This document shows, piece by piece, positions 1 through 7,746 of a DNA stretch of 64,000 bases. Position 1 is the stretch's first letter. Each line of letters begins with the position of its first letter. Below the pieces are notes generated by a model. It had not been told where the DNA came from. It ran no database searches and saw only the letters and a list, made by a program, of their open reading frames with translations. Origin of the DNA: a virus; IMG/VR virus record IMGVR_UViG_3300009506_000004, positions 62,001 to 126,000 of that record; one strand, given 5' to 3'. The position numbers and the translations under genes are program-made.

Positions 1-727
1 ATTCAGCAATCATACATCCATGTAATTGACCTATACCAAATGAATTTTTAAATTGGTTACGAAAATAAGATCTATTAACAGCACCATGTATTTCACCACT
101 AGTATGATCACCATAAGCTAATATCCATAAAGTAGAAAATTTGTAAGTATTACCTACAATTCCTTGCGTATAACGTAATACACGATCTACATATCTTTCA
201 GCACGCCTAATAGAAGTTGGAAAATCATGTTTTTCTAATCCACCACATTCTTCACTTTTAACTGTTTGGTCATGGTGTCCGTCAGATAAATGCATAACTA
301 ATGTTTCTTGGATCAAACCAGTCTTTTTTATACCAGTTGGTCTCTTTGATTTAAATGATTTTATTGGCTTTATGCGATTCCCCATTTCTTCGACAACAGC
401 TTTAAAAATAGATGCATCCTTTTTTGTAGCTTGATATTTTTTAGCAGTATGTCTTTTTTCTTCCCTTAAAGCCTCTATTTCTGATTCTAGTTCAAGAATT
501 CTTTCATTTGTGGGGTCATATTTTGGGATTCTTTTTTGTGGTCCAGATAATTTAGGTTTATGCTCTTCTGGCCATTTTACATCTGACCAAAGTCTACCAG
601 AATCAATATCACTTATTGTTGATCTACTTACTCCGTATTTCTTAGCTATTTGTTCTTGTGTTAAATTACCCTCTACTATTAATTTCTTGATGTTTGCTAC
701 TTTGCAAACATTTAATTTTCTCATCAT
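1..727 (-). CDS. HTH plus calcineurin-like phosphoesterase (partial, cut at window start)
   Basis: Reading leftward from tandem ATGs at 727/724, the frame stays open for 242 codons to the window edge, so the C-terminus is missing. Residues about 10-40 form a helix-turn-helix (NLTQEQIAKKYGVSRSTIS), followed by a charged coiled-coil stretch. Further on are LSDGHHDQ (a D-x-H metal-binding motif) and YGDHTSGEIHG, resembling the metal-ligand blocks of calcineurin-like metallophosphoesterases. A GAAGGT ribosome site sits just upstream of the first ATG. The start overlaps the preceding gene by 62 nt. HTH-phosphoesterase fusions are common in phages with unproven substrates, so a nuclease or nucleotide phosphatase role is inference. 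Confidence 0.72.
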   Translation of the reverse strand, partial: MMRKLNVCKVANIKKLIVEGNLTQEQIAKKYGVSRSTISDIDSGRLWSDVKWPEEHKPKLSGPQKRIPKYDPTNERILELESEIEALREEKRHTAKKYQATKKDASIFKAVVEEMGNRIKPIKSFKSKRPTGIKKTGLIQETLVMHLSDGHHDQTVKSEECGGLEKHDFPTSIRRAERYVDRVLRYTQGIVGNTYKFSTLWILAYGDHTSGEIHGAVNRSYFRNQFKNSFGIGQLHGCMIAE

Positions 728-926
728 CTTTTACCTTCAATGTCAAAGATTCTATCTGATCAGGGAAATACCTAGTTTTATCTTCAGATAAAAAACCTAC
801 GTGAGCGATTCTATCCTGCATTTTTCTAGCTAAATCCCTTCCTCGTATACCTAAATAAAAAGTTTTATGCTCCTTGCCCTCAACAGCAACAATGCACAAA
901 ATATAATCTTGTTCTTCTTTATTCAT
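666..926 (-). CDS. Small hypothetical protein (86 aa)
   Basis: Not recognised. The product is charged and soluble, with no membrane segment. It lies directly downstream of the RNA ligase gene (8-nt gap) and its 3' end overlaps the next gene, as expected of a co-transcribed leftward operon. The middle (KTFYLGIRGRDLARKMQDRI) looks like a mixed alpha/beta fold, but I cannot assign a family. Confidence 0.6.
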   Translation of the reverse strand: MNKEEQDYILCIVAVEGKEHKTFYLGIRGRDLARKMQDRIAHVGFLSEDKTRYFPDQIESLTLKVKDDEKIKCLQSSKHQEINSRG

Positions 927-934
927 ACTTTACC

Positions 935-2011
935 TCAATGAAATTCTGTACCACCGTGTCTAGATTCATAGTCCACACTAATAGATTTTGCAATAAGCCT
1001 ATCATTTAAAATTGGTGAATATGTTTCTTTTAATGGGGTAATAACAATACCTTCCCTTCCTTTAAAAACAGATTTGAAACGAGAAGGATGATTTACCACA
1101 CTACCACCATCTGTAAAATGATTCACAGAACACCATGAGAAACTACCAATAAATAATTCAGGAACAGTTCTTATTTCATATTTTTCACAATATTGTTTAA
1201 CTTCATCCCAATCAATATATACCCCATCAACCTTAATATCATAAATACGTAATTCCGGATTTTCATAACCATAATCTAAATCTTGAATTCCCCTACCAAA
1301 CATTTCCCCATAAATAACAACTGGCACTTCTTCATTACAAGCATCATTAAGTAACTCCATTACGTTTTCAGAAAGCATATTCCAATATTTATTACGAATA
1401 CCTTTAGAATTAAATTCCTTCAGGATCATATAGTGAGAACCAACCATAAATCTCCAATCACCATCATGTGTGTCCCTCACTACACCAAGCCTAATATTTG
1501 TACCATGAATCTTTTCAGTAATTCTTACTTGAGTCCCATCTTTCCAAGCATTAGGGTAAAGTTGAATCCTCTTTATCTTTGTGTATCTTGGGAATTCTGA
1601 GTGCTCTGTTCTTTCTATATCGCCAGCAAGGTTCAACGGTATAGGTGGCTCATATTTATATACACCATAATGAGTATCTAGATCCTGTTCCCAAATAGAT
1701 CTATCTAAGCTGATAAAACCATATGAAGGAATGCCTCTCAATCTAGCTGCAACAATCCTACATTTAGCTTTTTCACCATTTTTATACTGAGCATCCCTAA
1801 GATATTTATCTACACCTAATTCAACAGCTTTTTCTGGATCAATACAAATATCAGTCGGAAAATGTGCTACTATTTGGCCAACTTTTAATTTATTGGCTTC
1901 TTCTAAATTATGGATAACAGTAAACTTACCTACTTGGAGTATAGCTAAATTATCAGCATTAGGATGTTTAGCTATTGAATTAATTTTTCTATATGAAATA
2001 AATTCAGACAT
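935..2011 (-). CDS. RNA ligase, DRB0094/Rnl5-like, with N-terminal OB-type domain
   Basis: An ATP-dependent nucleotidyltransferase that would seal RNA nicks. Visible motifs: I with the adenylated lysine in EKIHGTN (about residue 167), III in VIYGEMFG, IIIa in LRIYDIKVDG, IV in EGIVI and V in LIAKSIS. About 130 residues precede the catalytic domain, matching the extra N-terminal OB-like domain of Deinococcus DRB0094-type ligases rather than T4 Rnl1 or Rnl2. An in-frame GTG at 2023 exists, but ATG at 2011 has GTGAGG eight nt upstream and is preferred. It overlaps the helicase stop by 8 nt. With tRNA genes in the same block, repair of host-cleaved tRNA is a reasonable guess. Confidence 0.85.
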   Translation of the reverse strand: MSEFISYRKINSIAKHPNADNLAILQVGKFTVIHNLEEANKLKVGQIVAHFPTDICIDPEKAVELGVDKYLRDAQYKNGEKAKCRIVAARLRGIPSYGFISLDRSIWEQDLDTHYGVYKYEPPIPLNLAGDIERTEHSEFPRYTKIKRIQLYPNAWKDGTQVRITEKIHGTNIRLGVVRDTHDGDWRFMVGSHYMILKEFNSKGIRNKYWNMLSENVMELLNDACNEEVPVVIYGEMFGRGIQDLDYGYENPELRIYDIKVDGVYIDWDEVKQYCEKYEIRTVPELFIGSFSWCSVNHFTDGGSVVNHPSRFKSVFKGREGIVITPLKETYSPILNDRLIAKSISVDYESRHGGTEFH

Positions 2012-4007
2012 TATAATCCTCACTAAAATTCCCTAAAGTCATTAATTCAACCTTTCTGTTATCTTTCAAAACATTCAATACTCTTCTGTCAGTTGGTAAA
2101 TGAAAAAGATCAACAATAGTAGCACCACCTGTCATACCAGTTCTATGTATTCTATCTTCTGCTTGTGTTCTGCTAGCTGGGTCAAAATCATTACTATAAA
2201 AAACAGCTACAGTAGAACCAGGTATCTTACCTTGTGGGCATAGTGTTAATGAAACACCACCAGATTTTGGATGTGCTATAAATGCTACTTTGTTATTATT
2301 TGGATCAGTCCAATAATCAAGTGGGTTTGGTAATTTTATAACTTCTGTCTTTAATGAACCATCTTCATTTTGTGCCCTAATTAATTTTTCAATACGCCAA
2401 CCTCTACCATCAACACGCATTGTATCCCATCCTTCTTTTTGCGCTGTTTTTATTAACCTATCAATAGACCCAGTAAAACCAGCAAAAATCACAATTCTTC
2501 CATCATCACTAACTTGGTTGAGTAAATCTACTATCGCATCAATTTTTGGACAAGCAACTTCGCGCGTTATTCTTTTATATTTTACTATTTTTCTTGAACC
2601 ATTACAAACAGTACATGAAATTGTTCTCTGTTGTAATTCTGATACAAAATCAGATGAAAGCAAGTCAATATCTCTTATAGTAGCATCAGGATCATTTGGA
2701 TGAAAATACTGTAACTCAGTACCATCTGTACAAGCATTACAATCTTCAAAACCATCTTCTATCTCACGGTACTGAAATCCATCAGACAATTCTCGTAATT
2801 GAGTTAAACCAATTATCACATTCTGAGCTGTTCTAACTAAAGCTCCAGCTACACGTAATATAGCTGGTTTTGGTTCACAAATAATCTCTTTATATACTTT
2901 ATCTGGGAGATCTAAACAATCTTCTTTATGGACTACAGTTACTAATCCTTTTAATCTTTGATATAAAAGAGCTACTTCATTAGTTGATTGTTTATATGTG
3001 TGTATATCAAAATTAACATCTTCACAAATAATTTCTCCATCATTTAAAATATGGTGGCCAAATTCCAAATAATGACCACACTCAGCACAACGTTTTTCAT
3101 CATTCTTCCAAGCTACTCTAACAGGATATATTTGACCAGATAAATTATCTTCAAGTCTAAAAAAGCCTAATCTTTTTTCAAATGCTTCTATAGAACCTTC
3201 TTTCACAAACCCAGGCCAAGTAACTTCACATTGAGACCACCAATCTCTTGGTGCCTTTGGTGAAGGTGTTCCTGTCATAAGAATTACGTATCCATTCTTT
3301 CCATATTCATCACGTATAGTATTAGCTAATTGTTGAGCGCATTGAGCCCTCTGAGTAGTTGGCGTTTTTATATTTTGAGTTTCATCAAAAATAACCCCCT
3401 GTGGTGCCGGGTCACCAGATTTCCACTCCCTCATTTTCTTCTTTAAACCATCATACGAAAGCATTACTGGGCAAATATTTTCATCCAATCCCCATTTTAT
3501 AAATTCTTTTCGTATTCCGTATAATGAAGATTTAGGTCCAATCCACCACCAAGGTTTAACACCAGATAATTTCATTACTGCAATAGCTGATAAAGTTTTA
3601 CCGACCCCTAAACCAGCAGCCCAAATTTGGTAATGATAAGTTAATGCAATATCTGACATTAATTTTTGGTGTGCCATTAAATCAAAATATCCGAAATCGG
3701 CACTACCGAATTTCGGATAATCATGTGTTATAATTGGTCTATCAAACCATTCATATGGATTTCCACCACTCAAATAATCAATTTGAAATAAATTTCTATG
3801 AGTGTTGGCTATTGTCCAAATTTTTCTAGGGTGACTAATATCATTTCCGCACCAATGCGAACCCTGCATTGACTTAATCTCATCTTTAAGAGCAAATGGA
3901 AGTTTAAGGAATTCAATTCTCGACCCATCTATCTTGTATTCTACTGGAAACTTATATGTACCTTTTTTCGTTTCATGAATAAACTTAGTCTTTATAACTT
4001 CACACAT
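2004..4007 (-). CDS. SNF2-type superfamily 2 DNA helicase
   Basis: Product of 667 residues. The N-terminal RecA lobe carries Walker A GLGVGKT (about 132-138), motif II DETQ (about 208-211) and motif III LMTGTPSP. The C-terminal lobe has IVIFAGFTGSIDRL and motif VI QAEDRIHRTG near the end. Two CxxC pairs sit between the lobes (CAECG with a later C, and CNAC/CTVC), suggesting a zinc-binding insertion. Phage SNF2-like helicases are usually placed in replication or recombination. It is stop-overlapped with the RNA ligase and 3 nt from the HNH gene. Confidence 0.85.
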   Translation of the reverse strand: MCEVIKTKFIHETKKGTYKFPVEYKIDGSRIEFLKLPFALKDEIKSMQGSHWCGNDISHPRKIWTIANTHRNLFQIDYLSGGNPYEWFDRPIITHDYPKFGSADFGYFDLMAHQKLMSDIALTYHYQIWAAGLGVGKTLSAIAVMKLSGVKPWWWIGPKSSLYGIRKEFIKWGLDENICPVMLSYDGLKKKMREWKSGDPAPQGVIFDETQNIKTPTTQRAQCAQQLANTIRDEYGKNGYVILMTGTPSPKAPRDWWSQCEVTWPGFVKEGSIEAFEKRLGFFRLEDNLSGQIYPVRVAWKNDEKRCAECGHYLEFGHHILNDGEIICEDVNFDIHTYKQSTNEVALLYQRLKGLVTVVHKEDCLDLPDKVYKEIICEPKPAILRVAGALVRTAQNVIIGLTQLRELSDGFQYREIEDGFEDCNACTDGTELQYFHPNDPDATIRDIDLLSSDFVSELQQRTISCTVCNGSRKIVKYKRITREVACPKIDAIVDLLNQVSDDGRIVIFAGFTGSIDRLIKTAQKEGWDTMRVDGRGWRIEKLIRAQNEDGSLKTEVIKLPNPLDYWTDPNNNKVAFIAHPKSGGVSLTLCPQGKIPGSTVAVFYSNDFDPASRTQAEDRIHRTGMTGGATIVDLFHLPTDRRVLNVLKDNRKVELMTLGNFSEDYNV

Positions 4008-4010
4008 TAA

Positions 4011-4877
4011 TTAAACCTTTGCAAAATTACTATGATATTTCTCAGCTGCTTTTTTGTAAGTTTTAGCTGCTTCTTCTATGTCATCAAAAAGACCTAAATG
4101 TTTTTGTTTACTGTTTACTTGAATTTTCACTTGCCATTTATTACGATGCCAACTAACACCTTTATGACCACTAGTATTATTTTTCTGTTTTCCTCTATTC
4201 ATTTTATTTTGTGAACGAGTAGCAGATCTTAAATTTTCTCTTCTATTGTCTAATTTATCACCATTTATGTGGTCAATATCATTAGATAAATCTAATCCCA
4301 TCCGTTCTGCTATTTCTCTATGCATAAGAATGGTTCTATAAGCATAACGATTATAACACCAACTAAATTGACTAAGATCATAGTCTTCTTCAGAAACAAT
4401 AGCAAATTTATTTTTAGGTAGTAAAATTTTCTTTCCAAGTAGTAAAATTACATTATTTGTAGCAAATTCTCCAAAATATTTTTCAGCAGCTTCTTTGTAA
4501 GCTTTAGCTGCTTCTTCTTTATCTTCAAAACAACCTAAATGTTTCTTTTTACCATTTATTATAATTCGTGCCTCCCATTTATTACGATGCCAACTAACAC
4601 CTTTATGACCACTAGTATTATTTTTAGGTTTTCCACTATTCATCATATTTTGAGAACGAGTAGCAGACCTTAAATTTTCTCTTCTATTATCTAGTTTATC
4701 ACCATTTATATGATCAATTTCGTTTGATAAATCTAATCCCATTCTTTCTGCTATTCCTCTATGCATAAGAATATTTCTACGAGCATAATCTTTATAACAC
4801 CAATTAAATTGACTAAGATATTCAAAATCTTCTTCAGAAACAATAACAAATTTATTTCTAGATAATTCAATCCTCAT
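4011..4877 (-). CDS. Double HNH-AP2 homing-endonuclease-like protein
   Basis: One 288-residue frame made of two near-copies of the same unit of about 140 residues. Each copy has an N-terminal SEED...W.Y segment, an HNH core (MHR.IAERMGLDLSN.IDHINGDKLDNRRENLRSA) and a C-terminal AP2-like DNA-binding domain (NNTSGHKGVSWHRNKW...HLG.F). The usual family member is single-unit, so this is an in-frame tandem fusion. Both copies keep the H, the IDHINGDK block and the N residues, so both may be active. ATG overlaps the previous stop (ATGA). A third, broken copy is at 62683-63163. Confidence 0.85.
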   Translation of the reverse strand: MRIELSRNKFVIVSEEDFEYLSQFNWCYKDYARRNILMHRGIAERMGLDLSNEIDHINGDKLDNRRENLRSATRSQNMMNSGKPKNNTSGHKGVSWHRNKWEARIIINGKKKHLGCFEDKEEAAKAYKEAAEKYFGEFATNNVILLLGKKILLPKNKFAIVSEEDYDLSQFSWCYNRYAYRTILMHREIAERMGLDLSNDIDHINGDKLDNRRENLRSATRSQNKMNRGKQKNNTSGHKGVSWHRNKWQVKIQVNSKQKHLGLFDDIEEAAKTYKKAAEKYHSNFAKV

Positions 4878-5365
4878 TTTAAAAATTTCACATTCCCAAA
4901 AACAGTATCATGAATAAAATTATCAAGGTCATATTTTGCAAATTGAGAATAGCATACTTTTCCCCACTCTTTTACAGAATTATTATAATCAGTAGAATGT
5001 TTTAATGCCAATGACCATTGTTCTCCATCACCTGTAAAAATTACGGATAGTATACCACGATTCTCTTTACTTTGTAGGCAACGTAAATTATGTGGAAAAC
5101 CCATCACATCTATTATATCAAATTCTGGACCAGCGCATAACATTCCAAAATGCATCATCCCAAATAAATTACTTAATTCGTCGATCTTTGAGGTATTACC
5201 GCAGTCATTAAATAGTTTAAAATAAGCTAATAAATAAGCATATTTGCTTTTTGGTCTCTTACAATTTTGGAGTGTTGCAGCTGTATTTATACCTATTAAC
5301 TGTTCACAAAAGGAGTGGAAAGAATCATTCAAAGTACTTATAGAAATCATTTCAGCATGTATCAT
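4874..5365 (-). CDS. Hypothetical protein (163 aa)
   Basis: Not recognised. Cysteine residues are scattered and there is no signal or membrane segment. It overlaps the HNH gene by 4 nt and the upstream metallopeptidase gene by 14 nt, so it is part of the same leftward transcript. The segment FGMMHFGMLCAGPEFDIIDVMGF is hydrophobic but broken by charges, so probably a buried core and not a membrane helix. Confidence 0.6.
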   Translation of the reverse strand: MIHAEMISISTLNDSFHSFCEQLIGINTAATLQNCKRPKSKYAYLLAYFKLFNDCGNTSKIDELSNLFGMMHFGMLCAGPEFDIIDVMGFPHNLRCLQSKENRGILSVIFTGDGEQWSLALKHSTDYNNSVKEWGKVCYSQFAKYDLDNFIHDTVFGNVKFLK

Positions 5366-5711
5366 TACGCCACCGCCAATAATCCGTATAAATACGTGAA
5401 TGTTCTATACCCCACGTATCTGAGTGTTGTCCATCATGATCACCTTCTTCAAATGGTCCATTTCTATGGTTATCAAGTATATGTCCTAATTCATGTAAAA
5501 TCGAATCCACTAATCTATTTGCATCAACCCTTCTAGACAACCAAAGTATATATGTACCGTCTGGTCTTGGATCAAATAATGCATCGCATTCCTCACCTTT
5601 ATAAATAATTTTAGGTTTAGTCCTAAACCTAATAGTTAAACCAGGAAAATATTTTTTAGCCCATTTTACTGTCTCTTTAACAATATTATTTTTTATAGCT
5701 AATTTTCCCAT
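5352..5711 (-). CDS. Zinc metallopeptidase-like protein with HELGH motif
   Basis: A 119-residue protein with SILHELGHILDN, an HExxH zinc site, followed by H residues in DHDGQHSDTWG that could supply the third ligand. The fold is probably SprT-like or a small metallopeptidase. The start ATG has AAGGTGA four nt upstream. Host or phage targets are unknown. It is the first protein gene downstream of the tRNA cluster on the leftward strand. Confidence 0.7.
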   Translation of the reverse strand: MGKLAIKNNIVKETVKWAKKYFPGLTIRFRTKPKIIYKGEECDALFDPRPDGTYILWLSRRVDANRLVDSILHELGHILDNHRNGPFEEGDHDGQHSDTWGIEHSRIYTDYWRWRNDTC

Positions 5712-5726
5712 CTGTTCACCTTAAAA

Positions 5727-5807
5727 GTCTAGGTACAAGAATTGAACTTGATTTCTTTGTTCCATACACAATATATGCACTGCCCGCACCCAGCGAGTCA
5801 CCTAAAC
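5727..5807 (-). tRNA. Degenerate tRNA-like sequence, possibly tRNA-His(GTG)
   Basis: Complementary ends form a seven-pair acceptor (one G-U), flanked by an unpaired-register G and C that would match the G-1:C73 pair of bacterial tRNA-His. There is a clear T-loop TTCAATT with four T-stem pairs and a D-arm-like GG loop. TTGTG lies where a His anticodon (GTG with U33) would be. However, the anticodon stem pairs poorly and the length (81) is about seven nt too long. It is either a decayed tRNA or a tRNA-like element, and it abuts the stop codon of the 53-aa gene. Confidence 0.35.
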
Positions 5808-5968
5808 TATTTAGTTAAAATTTCAATATCATCAAGACTATCAAGCCAAATCAAATCCTCCAAAATATTAGGCAATTCAACAAATTCTCCATTAAGTGCT
5901 TGTTGTAAACCTTCTATAACAAGATTCAATGCATCTTGATTTTTATAAAGCCATGTTTCATCTATCAT
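5807..5968 (-). CDS. Small acidic protein (53 aa)
   Basis: Frame starting MIDETWLYKNQDALNLV and ending DSLDDIEILTK. The pattern (N.dAL..V..GL.QAL.GEF, then an acidic C-terminus) resembles small phage regulators or antitoxin-like proteins, but no toxin partner is adjacent. It lies between tRNA-Pro and the degenerate tRNA, on the same strand. Start is ATG at 5968, and its ribosome site is weak. Confidence 0.55.
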   Translation of the reverse strand: MIDETWLYKNQDALNLVIEGLQQALNGEFVELPNILEDLIWLDSLDDIEILTK

Positions 5969-5981
5969 ATGATTATCTTAG

Positions 5982-6055
5982 TCTAGATGGTAGGACTCGA
6001 ACCTACGACCCCGTGTGCCCAGGACACGTGTTCTACCAAACTGAACTACATCTAG
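5982..6055 (-). tRNA. tRNA-Pro(TGG)
   Basis: Cloverleaf drawn by eye: acceptor CTAGATG/CATCTAG (7 pairs), D-arm GTTC...GAAC, anticodon stem CGTGT/ACACG with loop CCTGGGC giving anticodon TGG, and T-arm GTAGG-TTCGAGT-CCTAC. Discriminator is A and no CCA is encoded. Position 33 is C instead of the near-universal U, which is odd. The 5' end overlaps the stop of the 84-aa gene by four nt, so processing would cut that mRNA. Confidence 0.9.
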
Positions 6056-6306
6056 CTTTCTAGTGATTCTTCTTTTCTTGCTAATCTTATATTAAATGCT
6101 GGTGATGAAATAATACCTCGTTTTACAATTAAAGTATCTGGGCTAGGAGTTTCTAATTTTGTAGCAACATCATCTATTTTTTGTGCTGCTACTGTTTTTG
6201 CTTCTTCATCAGATAAACCTAAATCACTAATAAAACTAACAAGCACATATTCTTTACCATCATCAGTAGTTACCCAAATTTCATATGGTGTTAATGCTAA
6301 TGTCAT
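6052..6306 (-). CDS. Small hypothetical protein (84 aa)
   Basis: Not recognised. It begins with a beta-type segment (YEIWVTTDDGKEYVLVSF) followed by a helix rich in A and E, and ends KEESLES. An AGGAGATATAAA-type ribosome site precedes the ATG. It is placed between tRNA-Met and tRNA-Pro, and its stop overlaps the tRNA-Pro 5' end. Confidence 0.6.
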   Translation of the reverse strand: MTLALTPYEIWVTTDDGKEYVLVSFISDLGLSDEEAKTVAAQKIDDVATKLETPSPDTLIVKRGIISSPAFNIRLARKEESLES

Positions 6307-6331
6307 ATTTTATATCTCCTATTGTAAATAA

Positions 6332-6400
6332 TGGCAGAGACAGGAATTGAACCTGTAAATTCGGCTTATGAGACCGAATGGGATACCAATCCACTCTGCT
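6332..6400 (-). tRNA. tRNA with CAT anticodon (Met, initiator or Ile2), short D-arm
   Basis: Acceptor AGCAGAG/CTCTGCC has six pairs plus an A1-C72 mismatch, which recalls the unpaired 1-72 end of bacterial initiator tRNAs. Anticodon stem TCGGT/GCCGA has loop CTCATAA (CAT). The T-arm ACAGG-TTCAATT-CCTGT is perfect. Only 16 nt lie between acceptor and anticodon stem, so the D-arm is about three nt shorter than normal (stem of three). The anticodon stem lacks the full GGG:CCC run of initiators. Elongator Met, initiator Met and lysidine-type Ile all remain possible. Confidence 0.75.
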
Positions 6401-6545
6401 ACAAAAGGCGAGAGACAAACCAATACTTTATTATACATATATCCTTAGGTCTTACTATAATGTTTGTTGGTCAAGCGATGACTATACAATACCAATAATT
6501 CGGACGTAAGTGTCAATTATTTATTGTGTTTTTGCCCGCCTGTAA

Positions 6546-6618
6546 AGCCAGTGGTAGGACTTGAACCCACAACCAATCGGTTACAAACCGATTGCTCTGC
6601 CAATTGAGCTACACGGGC
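6546..6618 (-). tRNA. tRNA-Thr(TGT)
   Basis: Acceptor GCCCGTG/CACTGGC has six pairs with one C-T mismatch. D-arm is TAGCTCAATTGGCAGAGC. Anticodon stem ATCGG/CCGAT has loop TTTGTAA (anticodon TGT), and the T-arm is GTGGG-TTCAAGT-CCTAC. No CCA is encoded. It would read ACA codons, which an AT-rich phage uses often. First tRNA of the cluster in the direction of transcription. Confidence 0.9.
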
Positions 6619-6622
6619 ACAG

Positions 6623-6655
6623 TTATACCATAATATTAATCATATCATGGTATAA
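6623..6655. repeat. Inverted repeat, 9-bp arms, between virion-like gene and tRNA cluster
   Basis: TTATACCAT and ATGGTATAA are perfect complements separated by 15 nt. There is no T-tract directly after it on the leftward strand, so it is a weak terminator candidate. It could equally be a processing hairpin upstream of the tRNAs or a protein-binding site. Confidence 0.5.
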
Positions 6656-6687
6656 CACAAACAGAAGAACATACATGAACAATTTGC

Positions 6688-7410
6688 TTAAGCAGCAGCT
6701 ATCAAACCAAGAATCTCAGTAGTCCAGTCTTGACCCTCTTGTGCATCTGCCTCTTTAAGAAGCTGAATAATTGTTTCTCGACTTGGGTAATTCTCCACAT
6801 CATTACAAGTATTCACTTCATATTGCCCAGCTGGTGCTACACCAAAGGCAGGATCTGAACCACCAGCCTTAAGTACACCAAGAGCAAGCAAAGCAGCAAA
6901 CCAAAATCGTGGAACCACACCCGCTATTGTTTCTGCAAAAGCTGGATCTGTTGAACCACCAGTTAAACTACCACCATCAACAGTAGTCAATGCCACATCG
7001 CCACGTACTGAATCCCCACTAAATGTAAAAATGGTATTTGAACCACCACTACCAAATGGACCACCAGTCACTACAATATCACCAGCTATGTAACCAGTAA
7101 TACCAGCAGCAATAGCAGCAGCATCAACAGCAGCTTGAGTAACAGTAGCAGTAGCATTATAAGCTAATGTTTCCACATCAAATGTCTGTCCATCAGCTAA
7201 TTCAATAGTCAAATCCATTGTTCCACCAGTCCTATCTCCTGCCGAAGCTGTTTGAACTTCATCAACTGGAGCTAAGGTAGTGTTAGGATACCCAACATTA
7301 CACTTTCTACCAAGTTCTCGCTTTAACTTTTTATAAATGGGGTTAACATCTTCCCCACTAATATCAAAAGTAACGGCGCGAGAAATTGCATCACCTAAAA
7401 TTGTCGCCAT
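6688..7410 (-). CDS. Virion-associated protein with phage ATxxxVQAA-type domain
   Basis: The 240-residue product has a middle segment (LAYNATATVTQAAVDAA, then a glycine-rich ITGYIAGDIVVTGG and TFSGDSV) matching a beta-rich domain that recurs in tailed-phage structural proteins. No signal peptide is present. The C-terminus (LLALGVLKAGG) is alanine-rich. It lies well away from the main structural block but on the same strand. A minor capsid or decoration role is inference from the domain only. Confidence 0.5.
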   Translation of the reverse strand: MATILGDAISRAVTFDISGEDVNPIYKKLKRELGRKCNVGYPNTTLAPVDEVQTASAGDRTGGTMDLTIELADGQTFDVETLAYNATATVTQAAVDAAAIAAGITGYIAGDIVVTGGPFGSGGSNTIFTFSGDSVRGDVALTTVDGGSLTGGSTDPAFAETIAGVVPRFWFAALLALGVLKAGGSDPAFGVAPAGQYEVNTCNDVENYPSRETIIQLLKEADAQEGQDWTTEILGLIAAA

Positions 7411-7423
7411 CTTAAAACCCTCA

Positions 7424-7690
7424 CTAAATTTTAATCTCTATACCTTTCTGCAAAGCCATTTTCACAGGCTTACGATCTTTTCTCCATTTTGGCCAAAAAA
7501 TTGCAACAGCCATTTCTCCTACTTCACGTGGTTTACCCTGTCGAAAATATTCCACATTAAAAAACTTATTTAATTTATCTGACAAAATTTGTGGATCTAC
7601 TGGTATTTCATTATAATTATAATACCAAGTTTGAGAAACTACAGCAGCATCATAAGTCGTAGGTTTAGGCCATTTTATATAAACAATCAT
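7424..7690 (-). CDS. Small basic hypothetical protein (88 aa)
   Basis: Not recognised. Rich in aromatic and basic residues, including two KWPK/FWPKW-type tryptophan motifs. It sits 13 nt upstream of the 240-aa virion-like gene and just downstream of a strong hairpin at 7703-7734, so readthrough of that hairpin would control it. Confidence 0.55.
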   Translation of the reverse strand: MIVYIKWPKPTTYDAAVVSQTWYYNYNEIPVDPQILSDKLNKFFNVEYFRQGKPREVGEMAVAIFWPKWRKDRKPVKMALQKGIEIKI

Positions 7691-7702
7691 AATAAAACCT
7701 AT

Positions 7703-7734
7703 AAATATAGTACTGGTAAACCAGTACTATATTT
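7703..7734 (-). terminator. Perfect 14-bp hairpin between two leftward genes
   Basis: Two 14-nt arms are exact complements around a 4-nt loop, with A/T runs outside the stem on both sides. It lies immediately after the 243-aa gene and before the 88-aa gene on the leftward strand. This fits an intrinsic terminator or attenuator that lowers expression of the genes beyond it. Confidence 0.6.
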
Positions 7735-7746
7735 TTAATTATGTAA

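Noticed and set aside
5807-5968. Antitoxin of a toxin-antitoxin pair
   Set aside because: No adjacent toxin-like gene is present; neighbours are tRNAs and a metallopeptidase.
6401-6545. Promoter TTGACA...TATTGT (6486-6516, leftward) and a short frame starting ATGTATAATAAAG
   Set aside because: The spacer is 19 nt and the -10 weak; the frame runs through the tRNA. It could still be a promoter for the tRNA-CAT, but not supportable by eye.
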